Origin: Paraburkholderia rhizosphaerae
GTDB lineage: Bacteria; Pseudomonadota; Gammaproteobacteria; Burkholderiales; Burkholderiaceae
Length of the DNA stretch: 56,899 nt
Direction of reading: 5' to 3'
Assembly (NCBI RefSeq): GCF_004366595.1
Contig: NZ_SORE01000036.1
Span: 1-56,899 of the forward strand
In this document: one piece after another, positions 43,974 through 52,974 of the stretch
How positions within the stretch are numbered: position 1 is the stretch's first letter
Layout of the letters: every line of letters begins with the position of its first letter
Notes under the pieces: model-generated
What the model saw: only the letters and a program-made list of their open reading frames with translations
The model's database searches: none
What the model was told of the DNA's origin: nothing
Made by a program: the position numbers and the translations under genes

Positions 43974-44534
43974 ATGAACGCACACGGCCTGCACGAACCT
44001 CTGCTCGACGCACACCCGCTTCTCACCGCGCTCAGCGCGCCGAGCCGCGCCGCCGATATCGACGAGGCAGACGACGTCTATGGCTGGCTCGTCGGCAGCT
44101 GGCGCATGCAGGTGCTGCACTACCGCGACGACCTGCGCGCCGCGCCGCTGCAAGGCGAAATTCAGTTTGGCTGGGTACTCGAAGGCCGCGCGGTGCAAGA
44201 CGTCTGGATCATGCCGCCACGCGAACAACGCACGGGCGCGCACGCTGCAGCGCACGATATGTATGGCACGACGTTGCGCGTCTGGGACCCCGCGGTGCGC
44301 GCGTGGCGGGTTACCTATCTGAATCCGGCAACCGGGCAGCGCGACGAACTGATCGGTAGACGCATCGGCAACGCGATCGTGCAGATCGGCACGCACGCGA
44401 ACGGCACGCCGATCCGCTGGAACTTCACGGACATCGGCCGCGACTCGTTTCATTGGACCGGTGTCGCGCTCGCGCCGGACGGCATCACGTGGGTACTCGA
44501 AGCGGAGTTCGCCGCGCAACGCGTACGTGGTTGA
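43974..44534 (+). CDS. DUF1579-like / lipocalin-shaped small protein
   Basis: 186 residues; GGGAG before ATG 43974. The sequence is a beta-rich calycin-like pattern: YGWLVGSWRMQVLHYRDD, GEIQFGWVLEGRAVQDVWIMPPRE, YGTTLRVWDPAVRAWRVTYLNP and RWNFTDIGRDSFHWTGVALAPDG. Proteins of this shape appear as conserved hypotheticals next to AraC genes and may bind a small hydrophobic ligand. It lies divergent from an AraC regulator and 11 bases from the convergent MFS exporter gene. The family assignment is tentative. Confidence 0.7.
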   Translation: MNAHGLHEPLLDAHPLLTALSAPSRAADIDEADDVYGWLVGSWRMQVLHYRDDLRAAPLQGEIQFGWVLEGRAVQDVWIMPPREQRTGAHAAAHDMYGTTLRVWDPAVRAWRVTYLNPATGQRDELIGRRIGNAIVQIGTHANGTPIRWNFTDIGRDSFHWTGVALAPDGITWVLEAEFAAQRVRG

Positions 44535-44545
44535 TCGAATCGATG

Positions 44546-45934
44546 TCAGCGCTGCCGCAATTCGTTGCCTTCTTCGTGCGACAGCCTGACGAAAAACAGC
44601 AGCGAACACAGCGTGAGCGCGCCGACCACGAAGAACGCCGGAGAAAAATCGCGCGCGCTCAATTGTGCGGCGCTGCCGCCATACAGGTACGCAGTCACCG
44701 CGAGTAGCGACGCCGCAAACGCGACGCCGACACTGATCGACAGTTGCTGCGCCATGCTCGCCAATGCGGTCGCGCGGCTCATTTGCGGCCTCGGCATATC
44801 GGAATAGCCGAGCGTATTGAGCGTCACCATCGCGAGCGAATTGAACAGACCGCCGAACAGCAGCACGACGAAGATCAACGCGTGCGGCGTGGACGGGCTA
44901 AACAGCCCGTAGCTCGCGTAAAAGCAGCCCGTCACCAGCGTCGAGCCGATCAGCAGCCGGCGAAAGCCGATGTGGCGAATCGCAGGCCCCATCAGCGCGC
45001 GCACCGACAGCGACCCGACCGCGGTCGCCACGCTGATCGAACCGGACTGCAGCGGCGTAAGGCCAAAACCGAGTTGCAGCATCAGCGGCAGCAGAAACGG
45101 CGACGCGCCGAGCGCGATGCGCAGCGGCATGCCGCCGACGACCGCGGTACGGTACGCGTGAAAGCGAAACAGGCCCGGGTCGATGATCGGTTCCGTGTGA
45201 CGCCGCGTGTAGAACCAGTACGCAACGAGCGCGAGCGCGCCGGCGCCGAGCAGCGTGAAAGTCACCGGCTGTGCGACCAGCCCGCGACCGGCCGTGTCGA
45301 AGCCGCCGACCAGGCCGACCAGGCCGGTCGACAGCAACAGGAAGCCTGGCAGATCGAAGCGCGCATCGTGCGGCTCCTGCGAATCTTCGATAAAGGCTAG
45401 CGCGCACAGCACACCGACCATGCCGAACGGCACGTTCAGCAGAAAGATCCAGCGCCACGACGCCACGGTCACAACGAAACCGCCGAGCAGCGGACCGGCT
45501 AGCCGCCCCACCGCGCCGGGCACGGTGAACCAGACCATCGCGGCGACCATGCGCGCGGGCGGCACGCTGCGCAGCAGAATCAGCCGGCCCACCGGCACCA
45601 TCATCGCGCCGCCCATGCCTTGTATCACGCGAAACAGCACGAGTTGCGGCAGCGACATCGCGAGTCCGCACAGCGCCGAGCCGACCGAAAACAACACGAT
45701 TGCCGCACAAAACACGCGGCGTGTGCCGAAACGGTCCGCAAGCCAGCCGCTGGCAGGCAGGAACACCGCAAGACTCAGCAGATACGAGGTGATCGCGAGA
45801 TTCAGATGCAGCGGCTCGACACCTAGCGAGCGTGCTATCGACGGCAACGCGGTTGCCATGATCGACGTGTCGAGGTTTTGCAGCAACAGCGGGCAGGCAA
45901 CGATGATCGGAATAAGTCGGGCGCGGTCGGTCAT
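44546..45934 (-). CDS. MFS drug-resistance exporter (DHA2, EmrB/QacA-like)
   Basis: 462 residues with about 14 hydrophobic helices. Motif A appears as GWLADRFGTRRVF, motif C-like region as VPGAVGRLAGPLLGGFVV, and the family's D1 motif as LQNLDTSIMATALPSIA at the start. Proton-driven export of toxic compounds across the inner membrane is the usual role. No membrane-fusion partner gene adjoins it, so it may work alone. Convergent with the DUF1579-like gene. Confidence 0.93.
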   Translation of the reverse strand: MTDRARLIPIIVACPLLLQNLDTSIMATALPSIARSLGVEPLHLNLAITSYLLSLAVFLPASGWLADRFGTRRVFCAAIVLFSVGSALCGLAMSLPQLVLFRVIQGMGGAMMVPVGRLILLRSVPPARMVAAMVWFTVPGAVGRLAGPLLGGFVVTVASWRWIFLLNVPFGMVGVLCALAFIEDSQEPHDARFDLPGFLLLSTGLVGLVGGFDTAGRGLVAQPVTFTLLGAGALALVAYWFYTRRHTEPIIDPGLFRFHAYRTAVVGGMPLRIALGASPFLLPLMLQLGFGLTPLQSGSISVATAVGSLSVRALMGPAIRHIGFRRLLIGSTLVTGCFYASYGLFSPSTPHALIFVVLLFGGLFNSLAMVTLNTLGYSDMPRPQMSRATALASMAQQLSISVGVAFAASLLAVTAYLYGGSAAQLSARDFSPAFFVVGALTLCSLLFFVRLSHEEGNELRQR

Positions 45935-46099
45935 GCATTCTTTTACCGCAAAATGCGCGGCACGACGAGACCTCAGAGCGTGCCGACTGTTACTGCGCGT
46001 TTCGCGCGACCCCGTGCATCAAGCAATGTTTCCCGATAAGACGGTTCGGGCAGCGAGTATCGTTGCACGCGCATCGATCACTCGACCGGGTCGTGCGAT

Positions 46100-46765
46100 T
46101 CATTCGTTTTCACCGAGAGCCGCGAGCAGTTCGTACAGCTTTTCGACATGCCGGATCAACAGATGCCGATGCTTTTCAATCTGTTCGAGTCGGCCCGCGA
46201 GGTCCGCATGCACGTTTTCATCGAGATCGACCGCGCCCATCACGTCTTCGACTTTTGCGCGCAGCGCGCCAATGTCGACGGGCGGATGCGTGAGGTGCCG
46301 CTCGAAGCGCCGCACGTCCTGCGCCGCGAGGTCGCGCACCTTGCGCAAATACGCGTGCCTGCGATGTGTCTGCGCATCTTTTGTCTCGTCGTCGTGCTTC
46401 TTCGGCGGCGTTTGCCCGAAGATCGGCTCGGGTGGCCGCAGCACCACTTTCTTGCGCACCGGATGCGCGGTGCCGCGAAAACGGGCGAGCGGAGCTTCGT
46501 TGTCGATGGCGGCCCGCGCGTTGTCCGGCACGTCGTGTGCGTCGTGCGGCGCGTCCATCCAGCCGGCCGGCAGGCCGGCTACCGCCTCGACGCCGCGCAC
46601 GAACTCTTCGCTGAAGTCGCGCTGGCCGGTGAGCATCAGCTTCAGATATGACTCGGAGAAGGTCATCATCCGCGCGAGCCGCGTCGCCGCGCCGACCTCG
46701 TGCGTCAATACCAGCAAATTGGCTCGCCAGACCGGCAGCAGCGTTTCGTCGGAATATTCCGTCAC
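46100..46765 (-). CDS. HTH and coiled-coil protein of unknown function
   Basis: 221 residues from the GTG at 46765 with AAGGAAG upstream. The first 70 residues look like a lambda-repressor-type helix-turn-helix (RANLLVLTHEVGAATRLARMMTFSESYLKLMLTGQRDFSEEFVRGVEAVAGLPAGWMD). A basic linker (VRKKVVLRPPEP, TPPKKHDDETKDAQTHRRH) and a C-terminal helical coiled coil (LAGRLEQIEKHRHLLIRHVEKLYELLAAL) follow. It may bind DNA and dimerise through the tail. Target unknown; the gene stands alone. Confidence 0.75.
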   Translation of the reverse strand: MTEYSDETLLPVWRANLLVLTHEVGAATRLARMMTFSESYLKLMLTGQRDFSEEFVRGVEAVAGLPAGWMDAPHDAHDVPDNARAAIDNEAPLARFRGTAHPVRKKVVLRPPEPIFGQTPPKKHDDETKDAQTHRRHAYLRKVRDLAAQDVRRFERHLTHPPVDIGALRAKVEDVMGAVDLDENVHADLAGRLEQIEKHRHLLIRHVEKLYELLAALGENE

Positions 46766-47167
46766 TGAGTCTTCCTTTCGATCTCCGTTCCCGGCGGCAA
46801 CCCGGCGCAATGTGCGCAAGCGGCGCAGCCGCGCGCGAGGGTTCCCGTCAAAGATTAGTCGTTCCGTGATGCCGCGCGCAAGCCCGTCGCCGCCGCCGAT
46901 GCGGTGCAACGGCAACAATGGCGCGGCGTTGCGCGGATTCAGAAAGGATTGACTGCGACAGACGTGCCATGTTCCTTGGCACATGATTTGCGAGCGAAGG
47001 CGACGGGTGATGCAGGACGAATCGCACCAGCGCTAAACCGGACGCACATCGGCTTGCCGCATAGCACACGGCCATTCGCGGGCGGCCGCCTCCGCGGCTC
47101 GCTCACCTGCTTCGCGCGCCTCGACGCGAATTCGGCTACACGCGCATCGGCAACGCGTGTCAGCGCG
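46766..47167. other. 0.4-kb spacer downstream of hutF
   Basis: No gene found. This is the place where hutG (N-formylglutamate deformylase) follows hutF in the cluster order I know for Burkholderia; I see neither an intact copy nor a recognisable fragment. It contains a GC-rich palindrome (GGCGGCCGCC near 47082) and a GTG-led start region for the HTH gene. Confidence 0.55.
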
Positions 47168-48559
47168 TCACTTCAGCAGTTCGGCGAGCGCGGCGCGGTA
47201 CTGCGCGTAGGCGGGTTCTTCGTCGCGATGCCGGCGATCTTCGACCACTTTGTCGCCGCCTGCGTAGACGTCCCGCACCGGCGAATCGCCATGCTCGCAA
47301 AACACCGCACCCGATAGCCATGCATCGCATGGCAGTTCCGCCACGGCCGGGTGCGCGGCATCGAGCACGAGCCAGTCGGCTCGCATGCCGGCCGCGAGCG
47401 CGCCGGTCGCGCGGCCGGTCGCCCGTGCCCCGCCGGCGAGCGCAGCCGCGAACAATCGGTCCGCAACATGCGTTGCATCCGCCGCGGCAAGCACGTTGCG
47501 TTGCCGCCTCACCAGACGCTGGCCGTATTCCAGCAAACGCAGTTCCGCGCGCCAGTCGACTGCGATATGACTATCCGAGCCGACGCCGAATCGACCTTGC
47601 GCATCCAGATACGCTTGCGCCGGAAACAGGCCGTCGCCGAGGTTCGCTTCGGTGGTCGGGCACAAGCCGGCAACCGCGCCGCTAGTTGCGAGCGCAACGG
47701 TCTCGCGAGCCTCGATGTGCGTCGCATGCACGAGACACCAGCGTGCATTCACATCGAACTGGTCGAGCAGCCATTGCACGGGCCGCGCCCCCTGCGTGTC
47801 GATACACGCGTCGACTTCGGCGGTCTGTTCGGCAATATGGATATGAACCGGTGCATCGGGTAGCAGCGCATCCAGTCCGTCGAGCAACGCATGCAATGAG
47901 GCCGGCGACACCGCGCGTAACGAATGTGGCGCAACGCCATAGCGCCGCGCGCCGTGCTCCGGCCGCGCACGGCGCAGATCGTCGAGGTTGCGCAACAGGC
48001 CGTCGGGCGTATCGATAAAGCGCCGCTGATCGTCACGCGGCGCCGCATCATTGAAGCCGCTGTACTGATAGAGCACCGGCAACATCGTGATGCCGATGCC
48101 GCTCGCGCTCGCCGCATCGACGACGCGCTGCGCCATTTCCGCGCCGTGCGCATAGCGGCTGCCGTCCGGTGCGTGATGGATATAGTGGAATTCGCAAACC
48201 GACGTGTACCCTGCCTTCAGCATCTCGATGTACAGCCAGCGTGCGATCGCCGCGAGGCCTTCCGGTGTGATGCGCGCGGCAAAACGGTACATCAGGTCGC
48301 GCCAACTCCAGAACGTGTCGGTCGCGTTCGCGCGATATTCGGTGAGCCCCGCCATCGCGCGCTGAAATGCGTGCGAATGAAGATTCGGCATGCCGGGCAA
48401 CAGCGGACCCGCCGCTCTCGCGATGCCGGCATTTGCGTGCGCATCGGGTATCACCGCGGTCAACGTGCCCGCTTCATCCCATTGCAGCAGCACGTTGCGG
48501 CGCCATCCATCGGGCAGCCATGCGTGCCCGGCAAAAAGCGTTCGACTGGTTTCGCTCAT
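47168..48559 (-). CDS. hutF: Formimidoylglutamate deiminase
   Basis: 463 residues; amidohydrolase that converts N-formimidoylglutamate to N-formylglutamate and ammonia in the five-step histidine route. Metal-binding PNLHSHAFQRAM near the N-terminus, then EFHYIHHAPDGSRYA, GVAPHSLRAVSP, HIHIAEQTAEVDAC, LVHATHIEARE, GLCPTTEANLGDG and VGSDSHIAVDWRAELRLLEYGQRL, all matching HutF. It is the last gene of the hut operon, 44 bases after hutI. The product needs HutG, which is not present in this window. Confidence 0.96.
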   Translation of the reverse strand: MSETSRTLFAGHAWLPDGWRRNVLLQWDEAGTLTAVIPDAHANAGIARAAGPLLPGMPNLHSHAFQRAMAGLTEYRANATDTFWSWRDLMYRFAARITPEGLAAIARWLYIEMLKAGYTSVCEFHYIHHAPDGSRYAHGAEMAQRVVDAASASGIGITMLPVLYQYSGFNDAAPRDDQRRFIDTPDGLLRNLDDLRRARPEHGARRYGVAPHSLRAVSPASLHALLDGLDALLPDAPVHIHIAEQTAEVDACIDTQGARPVQWLLDQFDVNARWCLVHATHIEARETVALATSGAVAGLCPTTEANLGDGLFPAQAYLDAQGRFGVGSDSHIAVDWRAELRLLEYGQRLVRRQRNVLAAADATHVADRLFAAALAGGARATGRATGALAAGMRADWLVLDAAHPAVAELPCDAWLSGAVFCEHGDSPVRDVYAGGDKVVEDRRHRDEEPAYAQYRAALAELLK

Positions 48560-48603
48560 GTTCGGCTCAATTCCATCGTTGCTGGATCGTCTTGCCGTTG
48601 CGC

Positions 48604-49821
48604 TCAGGTCCGGCTCGCATAGACCGTCTCCCCGCCGCGCACGACCCGCGCGCACAAGCGTCGGCCCATCCAGTAGGGCAGTTCGGCAAGCGAGTCGACG
48701 GACCACACGGCAAAGTCCGCCGCGCGGCCTACCGCGAGCGCGCCGTGCACGTCCGGTTTTCCGAGCGCCTGCGCCGCATGGAGCGTCACCGCTTGCAGTA
48801 TTTCCGGCACGGTCATCCGGAACAGCGTGGCCGCCATGTTCATCATCAGCAGCAGCGAAGTCGCAGGCGATGTGCCCGGATTGCTGTCAGTCGAGATCGC
48901 GATCGGCACCGCATGGCGGCGCAACAATTCGAGCGGCGGCAGTTGTGTCTCGCGGATAAAGTAATACGCGCCCGGCAACAGCACCGCGACGGTACCCGCT
49001 TCTTTCATCGCGACGACCCCCGCTTCGTCGAGGAATTCGAGGTGGTCCGCGGATAGCGCGCGATAGCGCGCGGCGAGCGCCGCGCCGCCGCTGTTCGATA
49101 GCTGTTCCGCGTGCATCTTGACCGGCAGATTGCGACGCGCGGCCGCTTCGAATACGCGCTCGCTCTGCGCCAGCGAAAAACCGATGCGCTCGCAAAACAC
49201 GTCGACCGCGTCGACGAGGCCTTCGTCGGCGAGCGCCGGCAGCATCCGCGAACACACTTCGTCGATGTAGTCGTCGGCACGGTCCGTGAATTCAGGCGGT
49301 AACGCATGCGCGCCGAGAAACGTCGTGTACACCGCTACCGGATAGCGTTCGCCGAGCTGCCGGGCGACGCGCAGTATCTTGCGCTCGTTCGGCAAGTCGA
49401 GCCCATAGCCGGATTTGATTTCGATCGCGGTGACGCCTTCGGCGATCAGCGGTTCGAGCCGCGCCGCCGCCGCGCACAACAACGTGTTTTCATCGGCTTC
49501 GCGGGTCGCGCGCACCGTCGACACAATGCCGCCGCCGCGCCGCGCGATCTCTTCGTAGCTGACGCCCGCCAGACGCTGCGCGAATTCGTCCGCGCGCTGA
49601 CCGCCGTAGACGAGATGCGTATGGCACTCGACGAGCCCCGGCGTCACCCATGCACCATCGAGATCCTCGCGCGCCCAGTCGCGGTACGCGATGGGCAGCT
49701 CATGCGCGGCGCCGAGCCATTCGATGCGTCCGTTTTGCACCGCGATCGCGGCGTCGCCGATCGTGTCGTGCGGATCGCCGTGCGCACAGAGTTTCAGGTG
49801 ATGCCAGACGGTTTGCTTCAT
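48604..49821 (-). CDS. hutI: Imidazolonepropionase
   Basis: 405 residues; opens imidazolone-5-propionate to formimidoylglutamate. Metal ligands in TPGLVECHTHLVYGGQRADEF, EIKSGYGLDLPNERKIL, KMHAEQLSNSGGAALAARY, SADHLEFLDEAGV and the Asp of STDSNPGTSPATSLLLMMNM. It lies between hutD (31 bases) and hutF in the operon. Confidence 0.97.
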   Translation of the reverse strand: MKQTVWHHLKLCAHGDPHDTIGDAAIAVQNGRIEWLGAAHELPIAYRDWAREDLDGAWVTPGLVECHTHLVYGGQRADEFAQRLAGVSYEEIARRGGGIVSTVRATREADENTLLCAAAARLEPLIAEGVTAIEIKSGYGLDLPNERKILRVARQLGERYPVAVYTTFLGAHALPPEFTDRADDYIDEVCSRMLPALADEGLVDAVDVFCERIGFSLAQSERVFEAAARRNLPVKMHAEQLSNSGGAALAARYRALSADHLEFLDEAGVVAMKEAGTVAVLLPGAYYFIRETQLPPLELLRRHAVPIAISTDSNPGTSPATSLLLMMNMAATLFRMTVPEILQAVTLHAAQALGKPDVHGALAVGRAADFAVWSVDSLAELPYWMGRRLCARVVRGGETVYASRT

Positions 49822-49852
49822 CGTAAGCTCGCTGGAGGAATAGGCGGTTCGC

Positions 49853-50482
49853 TCAGACCGGTTGTCGGGAATCCGCATGAAGGATCGACACGGCAAGCAC
49901 GGTGCCCGTGCCACGCAGCGTGCAGTGCCATGCTTGCGCGTCAGCGATGCGCATCGTGTCGTTCGTTGCGAGCGCAACGGGCTCGCCGGCGCTCGGCACG
50001 ACATCGACCGAACCGGCTGCGCAAAATAGCAGTACGGTGTCCGCGGACACGGTATGCGCGCTGCCGGCGCGCCATACCTCGATGTTGCCGCTCGCCACAC
50101 CGCGCCGGACCATCAGGTTGAAGTCGCGCGTCGCGCCTTCGACGAGCCGCGCATCGATCGCCGTTTCGCCGGCAAAACGGGCGATGTCGAACGGTTGCGT
50201 CAACGCATGCGTGCGCCCTTGCCCTTCGTCGAGCAGCATGCCGGCACCCGAAATCAGCACAAGTGTCCGGTCGATGCCGGCAAAGCGCGAGAACGGCCCG
50301 GCTTGCTCGACGTCGGCAACACTCACGCGCCAGACAAACGTATCAAATTCCGCTGCGGCCGGATACACGGCAATCTCGCGCGTGATACCGCCGCCGTTTT
50401 TCCAGCGCGTCGCGTGCAAGTCCGCGCCGCGAATCAGCGTGACTTGCGCCGTCTGTGAGCGGTTGCCCGGCATTGCAGTCAC
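49853..50482 (-). CDS. hutD: HutD family cupin protein of the histidine operon
   Basis: 209 residues if started at the GTG at 50482, which overlaps the hutU stop by 4 bases (GTGA); an ATG three codons later is possible. Bicupin motifs: TRWKNGGGITREIAVYP, DTFVWRVSVADVEQAGPFSRF and RTLVLISGAGMLL. HutD is thought to bind formylglutamate or another intermediate and tune hut activity, not to catalyse a main step. Confidence 0.94.
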   Translation of the reverse strand: MTAMPGNRSQTAQVTLIRGADLHATRWKNGGGITREIAVYPAAAEFDTFVWRVSVADVEQAGPFSRFAGIDRTLVLISGAGMLLDEGQGRTHALTQPFDIARFAGETAIDARLVEGATRDFNLMVRRGVASGNIEVWRAGSAHTVSADTVLLFCAAGSVDVVPSAGEPVALATNDTMRIADAQAWHCTLRGTGTVLAVSILHADSRQPV

Positions 50483-52167
50483 CGGCCCAGCATCGGCAGC
50501 TTGAGGCCTGCGTCGACCGCTGTTTTGCGCGCAAGGTCATAGCCCGCATCCGCATGGCGCATCACCCCGCTTGCCGGGTCGTTGAACAGCACGCGACCGA
50601 GGCGCGCATGCGCGGCATCGGTGCCGTCCGCGACGATCACGACACCCGCATGCTGGCTATACCCCATGCCGACCCCGCCGCCGTGATGCAGCGACACCCA
50701 GGTCGCACCGCCCGCGGTGTTCAGCATCGCATTGAGCAGCGGCCAGTCGCTGACCGCATCCGAGCCGTCGAGCATCGCTTCCGTTTCGCGATTCGGGCTC
50801 GCGACCGAACCGGTGTCCAGATGGTCGCGGCCGATCACGATCGGCGCTTTCAGCTCACCTGTGCGGACCATTTCGTTGAACGCCTGGCCGAGGCGATAGC
50901 GGTCTTTCACGCCGACCCAGCAGATCCGTGCAGGCAACCCCTGGAACGCGATCCGTTCGCGCGCCATATCGAGCCAGTTGTGCAGATGCGCATCGTCCGG
51001 GATCAGTTCCTTGACCTTCGCATCGGTCTTGTAGATATCTTCCGGATCGCCCGACAGCGCGACCCATCGGAACGGACCTTTGCCTTCGCAAAACAGCGGC
51101 CGCACATAGGCGGGCACGAAGCCGGGGAAGTCGAATGCATTTTCGACACCCATGTCGAGCGCCATCTGCCGGATGTTGTTGCCGTAATCGAGCGTCGCGG
51201 CGCCACGTTGCTGCAGCGTCAGCATTGCGCGCACCTGGTTGGCCATCGACTGCTTCGCCGGTGTCACGATGCTTTGCGGGTCGGTCTTCTGACGTTCGCG
51301 CCAGTCGGTGACCTGCCAGCCTTGCGGCAAATAGCCATGTATCGGATCGTGCGCGCTCGTCTGATCGGTCACGCAGTCCGGCGTGACGTTGCGTTTGACG
51401 AGTTCGGCGAACACATCCGCCGCGTTGCCGAGCAGGCCGATGGACACCGGCTTGCCGCTCGCCTTCGCTGCGTCGATCATCGCGAGCGCTTCGTCGAGCG
51501 TCTTCGCTTTTTTGTCGACGTAGCGCGTTTTCAGGCGGAAGTCGATGCGGGTCTCATCGCATTCGACTGCGATCATCGAAAATCCCGCCATCGTCGCCGC
51601 AAGCGGTTGCGCGCCGCCCATGCCGCCGAGGCCGCCGGTCAGAATCCAGCGACCCTGCGGCTTGCCGCCGAAATGCTGGTTCGCAACCGAGAAGAACGTT
51701 TCGTATGTGCCCTGCACGATGCCCTGGCTGCCGATATAGATCCAGCTGCCCGCGGTCATCTGGCCGTACATCATCAGTCCCTTGCGGTCGAGTTCGTGAA
51801 AGTGGTCCCACGTCGCCCAGTGCGGCACGAGGTTCGAGTTCGCAAGCAGCACGCGCGGCGCATCCGGATGCGTGCGAAACACGCCGACTGGCTTGCCCGA
51901 TTGAATCAGTAGCGTCTCGTCGTCGTTCAGGTCCTTCAGCGAAGCGAGAATCTGATCGAAGCAATCCCAGTTGCGCGCCGCGCGACCGATGCCGCCATAC
52001 ACGACGAGCGCATGCGGATGCTCGGCCACTTCCGCGTCGAGGTTGTTCTGGATCATCCGGTAGGCGGCTTCGGTGAGCCAGCTTTTGCAGACCTTCTCGC
52101 TGCCGCGCGGCGCGCGAATCGTGCGCGACGGGTCCAAACGCGGATCGATGTGTTTCGGATCGTTCAT
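50479..52167 (-). CDS. hutU: Urocanate hydratase
   Basis: 562 residues, full family length; adds water to urocanate with bound NAD as electrophile. It shows YRMIQNNLDAEVAEHP, VVYGGIGRAARNWDCF, the Gly-rich NAD region GRWILTGGLGGMGGAQPLAATMAG (within residues 176-200), DQTSAHDP, DYGNNIRQMALDMG and the C-terminal HHGGGVGMGYSQHAGVVIVADG. It follows hutC, with a 110-base spacer carrying a 9-bp tandem repeat. Confidence 0.98.
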   Translation of the reverse strand: MNDPKHIDPRLDPSRTIRAPRGSEKVCKSWLTEAAYRMIQNNLDAEVAEHPHALVVYGGIGRAARNWDCFDQILASLKDLNDDETLLIQSGKPVGVFRTHPDAPRVLLANSNLVPHWATWDHFHELDRKGLMMYGQMTAGSWIYIGSQGIVQGTYETFFSVANQHFGGKPQGRWILTGGLGGMGGAQPLAATMAGFSMIAVECDETRIDFRLKTRYVDKKAKTLDEALAMIDAAKASGKPVSIGLLGNAADVFAELVKRNVTPDCVTDQTSAHDPIHGYLPQGWQVTDWRERQKTDPQSIVTPAKQSMANQVRAMLTLQQRGAATLDYGNNIRQMALDMGVENAFDFPGFVPAYVRPLFCEGKGPFRWVALSGDPEDIYKTDAKVKELIPDDAHLHNWLDMARERIAFQGLPARICWVGVKDRYRLGQAFNEMVRTGELKAPIVIGRDHLDTGSVASPNRETEAMLDGSDAVSDWPLLNAMLNTAGGATWVSLHHGGGVGMGYSQHAGVVIVADGTDAAHARLGRVLFNDPASGVMRHADAGYDLARKTAVDAGLKLPMLGR

Positions 52168-52181
52168 GGTAGTGAGCCTTC

Positions 52182-52226
52182 AGGGTGCGCAGGGTGCGCA
52201 AGGTACGCAAGGTACGCAAGGTACGA
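52182..52226. repeat. Five 9-bp tandem units in the spacer upstream of hutU
   Basis: AGGGTGCGC twice, AAGGTACGC twice, then AAGGTACGA, directly end to end. It sits 15-60 bases before the hutU start codon, so changes in copy number would move hutU relative to hutC and could affect its leader. Too short and simple to be a CRISPR. Confidence 0.8.
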
Positions 52227-52277
52227 ATAACAGCGGGCTAAAAACCGCGGCCACGACAAGGAAACGGCAGCAAGCAA

Positions 52278-52973
52278 TCAGAAATGCCCGGTAAAGCGGT
52301 AGCGGCTGCCTGGGTGCCACAGGTTGGCCACCGAAGCGACCACGCCTTGCGACCACGTGCGCCGATGCAACACGAGGCACGGCTCGACGTCGTCCATCGA
52401 TAGCAGCGCGCGCGTGCCGTCGTCGGGTGCGAGCGCTTCGATCCGGTACTCGACGCGCTGCAACGGCGCAACGCGCACGAGGTACTGGTTCGGCGTCGTG
52501 TTGGTAAAGTCCTGGAGCGCATAGTCGGGCGCGACCGATGGGTTGACCCAGCGCTCTTCCAGTTGCACCGGCTCATCGTTCTCGAAGTGCAGCACGCGCG
52601 AATGGAAAATGGCGTGTCCCGCTTTCAGCTGCATCTCGTCGGCGAGTTCGGCATCGGCGATCGCGTCGCCGATATGCAGCACATTCGCGTGATAGCGATG
52701 ACCGCGCGCGATGATTTCGTCCGAGATGCTGCGAATCGCGACCAGCGTCGATTCGTACTTCGGCCGCGCGACGAAGGTGCCCGAGCCCTGCACGCGCGTC
52801 AGCACCTGTTCGGCCGTCAGCTCGCGCAGCGCGCGGTTGACCGTCATCCGCGCGACGTTGAATTCGCGCGCGAGCTCATTCTCCGAGGGCACCTGGTCGC
52901 CCTCCGCCCATTCGCCTGCGTGAATGCGGGCGAGGATGAAGTCCTTGATTCCCTGATAAGCGGGCGAGTTCAT
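52278..52973 (-). CDS. hutC: Histidine utilisation repressor (GntR/HutC)
   Basis: 231 residues. GntR winged helix at the N-terminus (AYQGIKDFILARIHAGEWAEGDQVPSENELAREFNVARMTVNRALRELTAEQVLTRVQGSGTFVA), then the UTRA ligand domain (ARGHRYHANVLHIG, HSRVLHFENDEPVQLEERWVNP, RRTWSQGVVASVANLWHPGSRYRFTGHF). It represses the operon until urocanate binds. The ATG lies one base after the hutH stop, so the two are co-translated; the likely operators are at 54511 and 54550. Confidence 0.96.
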   Translation of the reverse strand: MNSPAYQGIKDFILARIHAGEWAEGDQVPSENELAREFNVARMTVNRALRELTAEQVLTRVQGSGTFVARPKYESTLVAIRSISDEIIARGHRYHANVLHIGDAIADAELADEMQLKAGHAIFHSRVLHFENDEPVQLEERWVNPSVAPDYALQDFTNTTPNQYLVRVAPLQRVEYRIEALAPDDGTRALLSMDDVEPCLVLHRRTWSQGVVASVANLWHPGSRYRFTGHF

Positions 52974-52974
52974 A

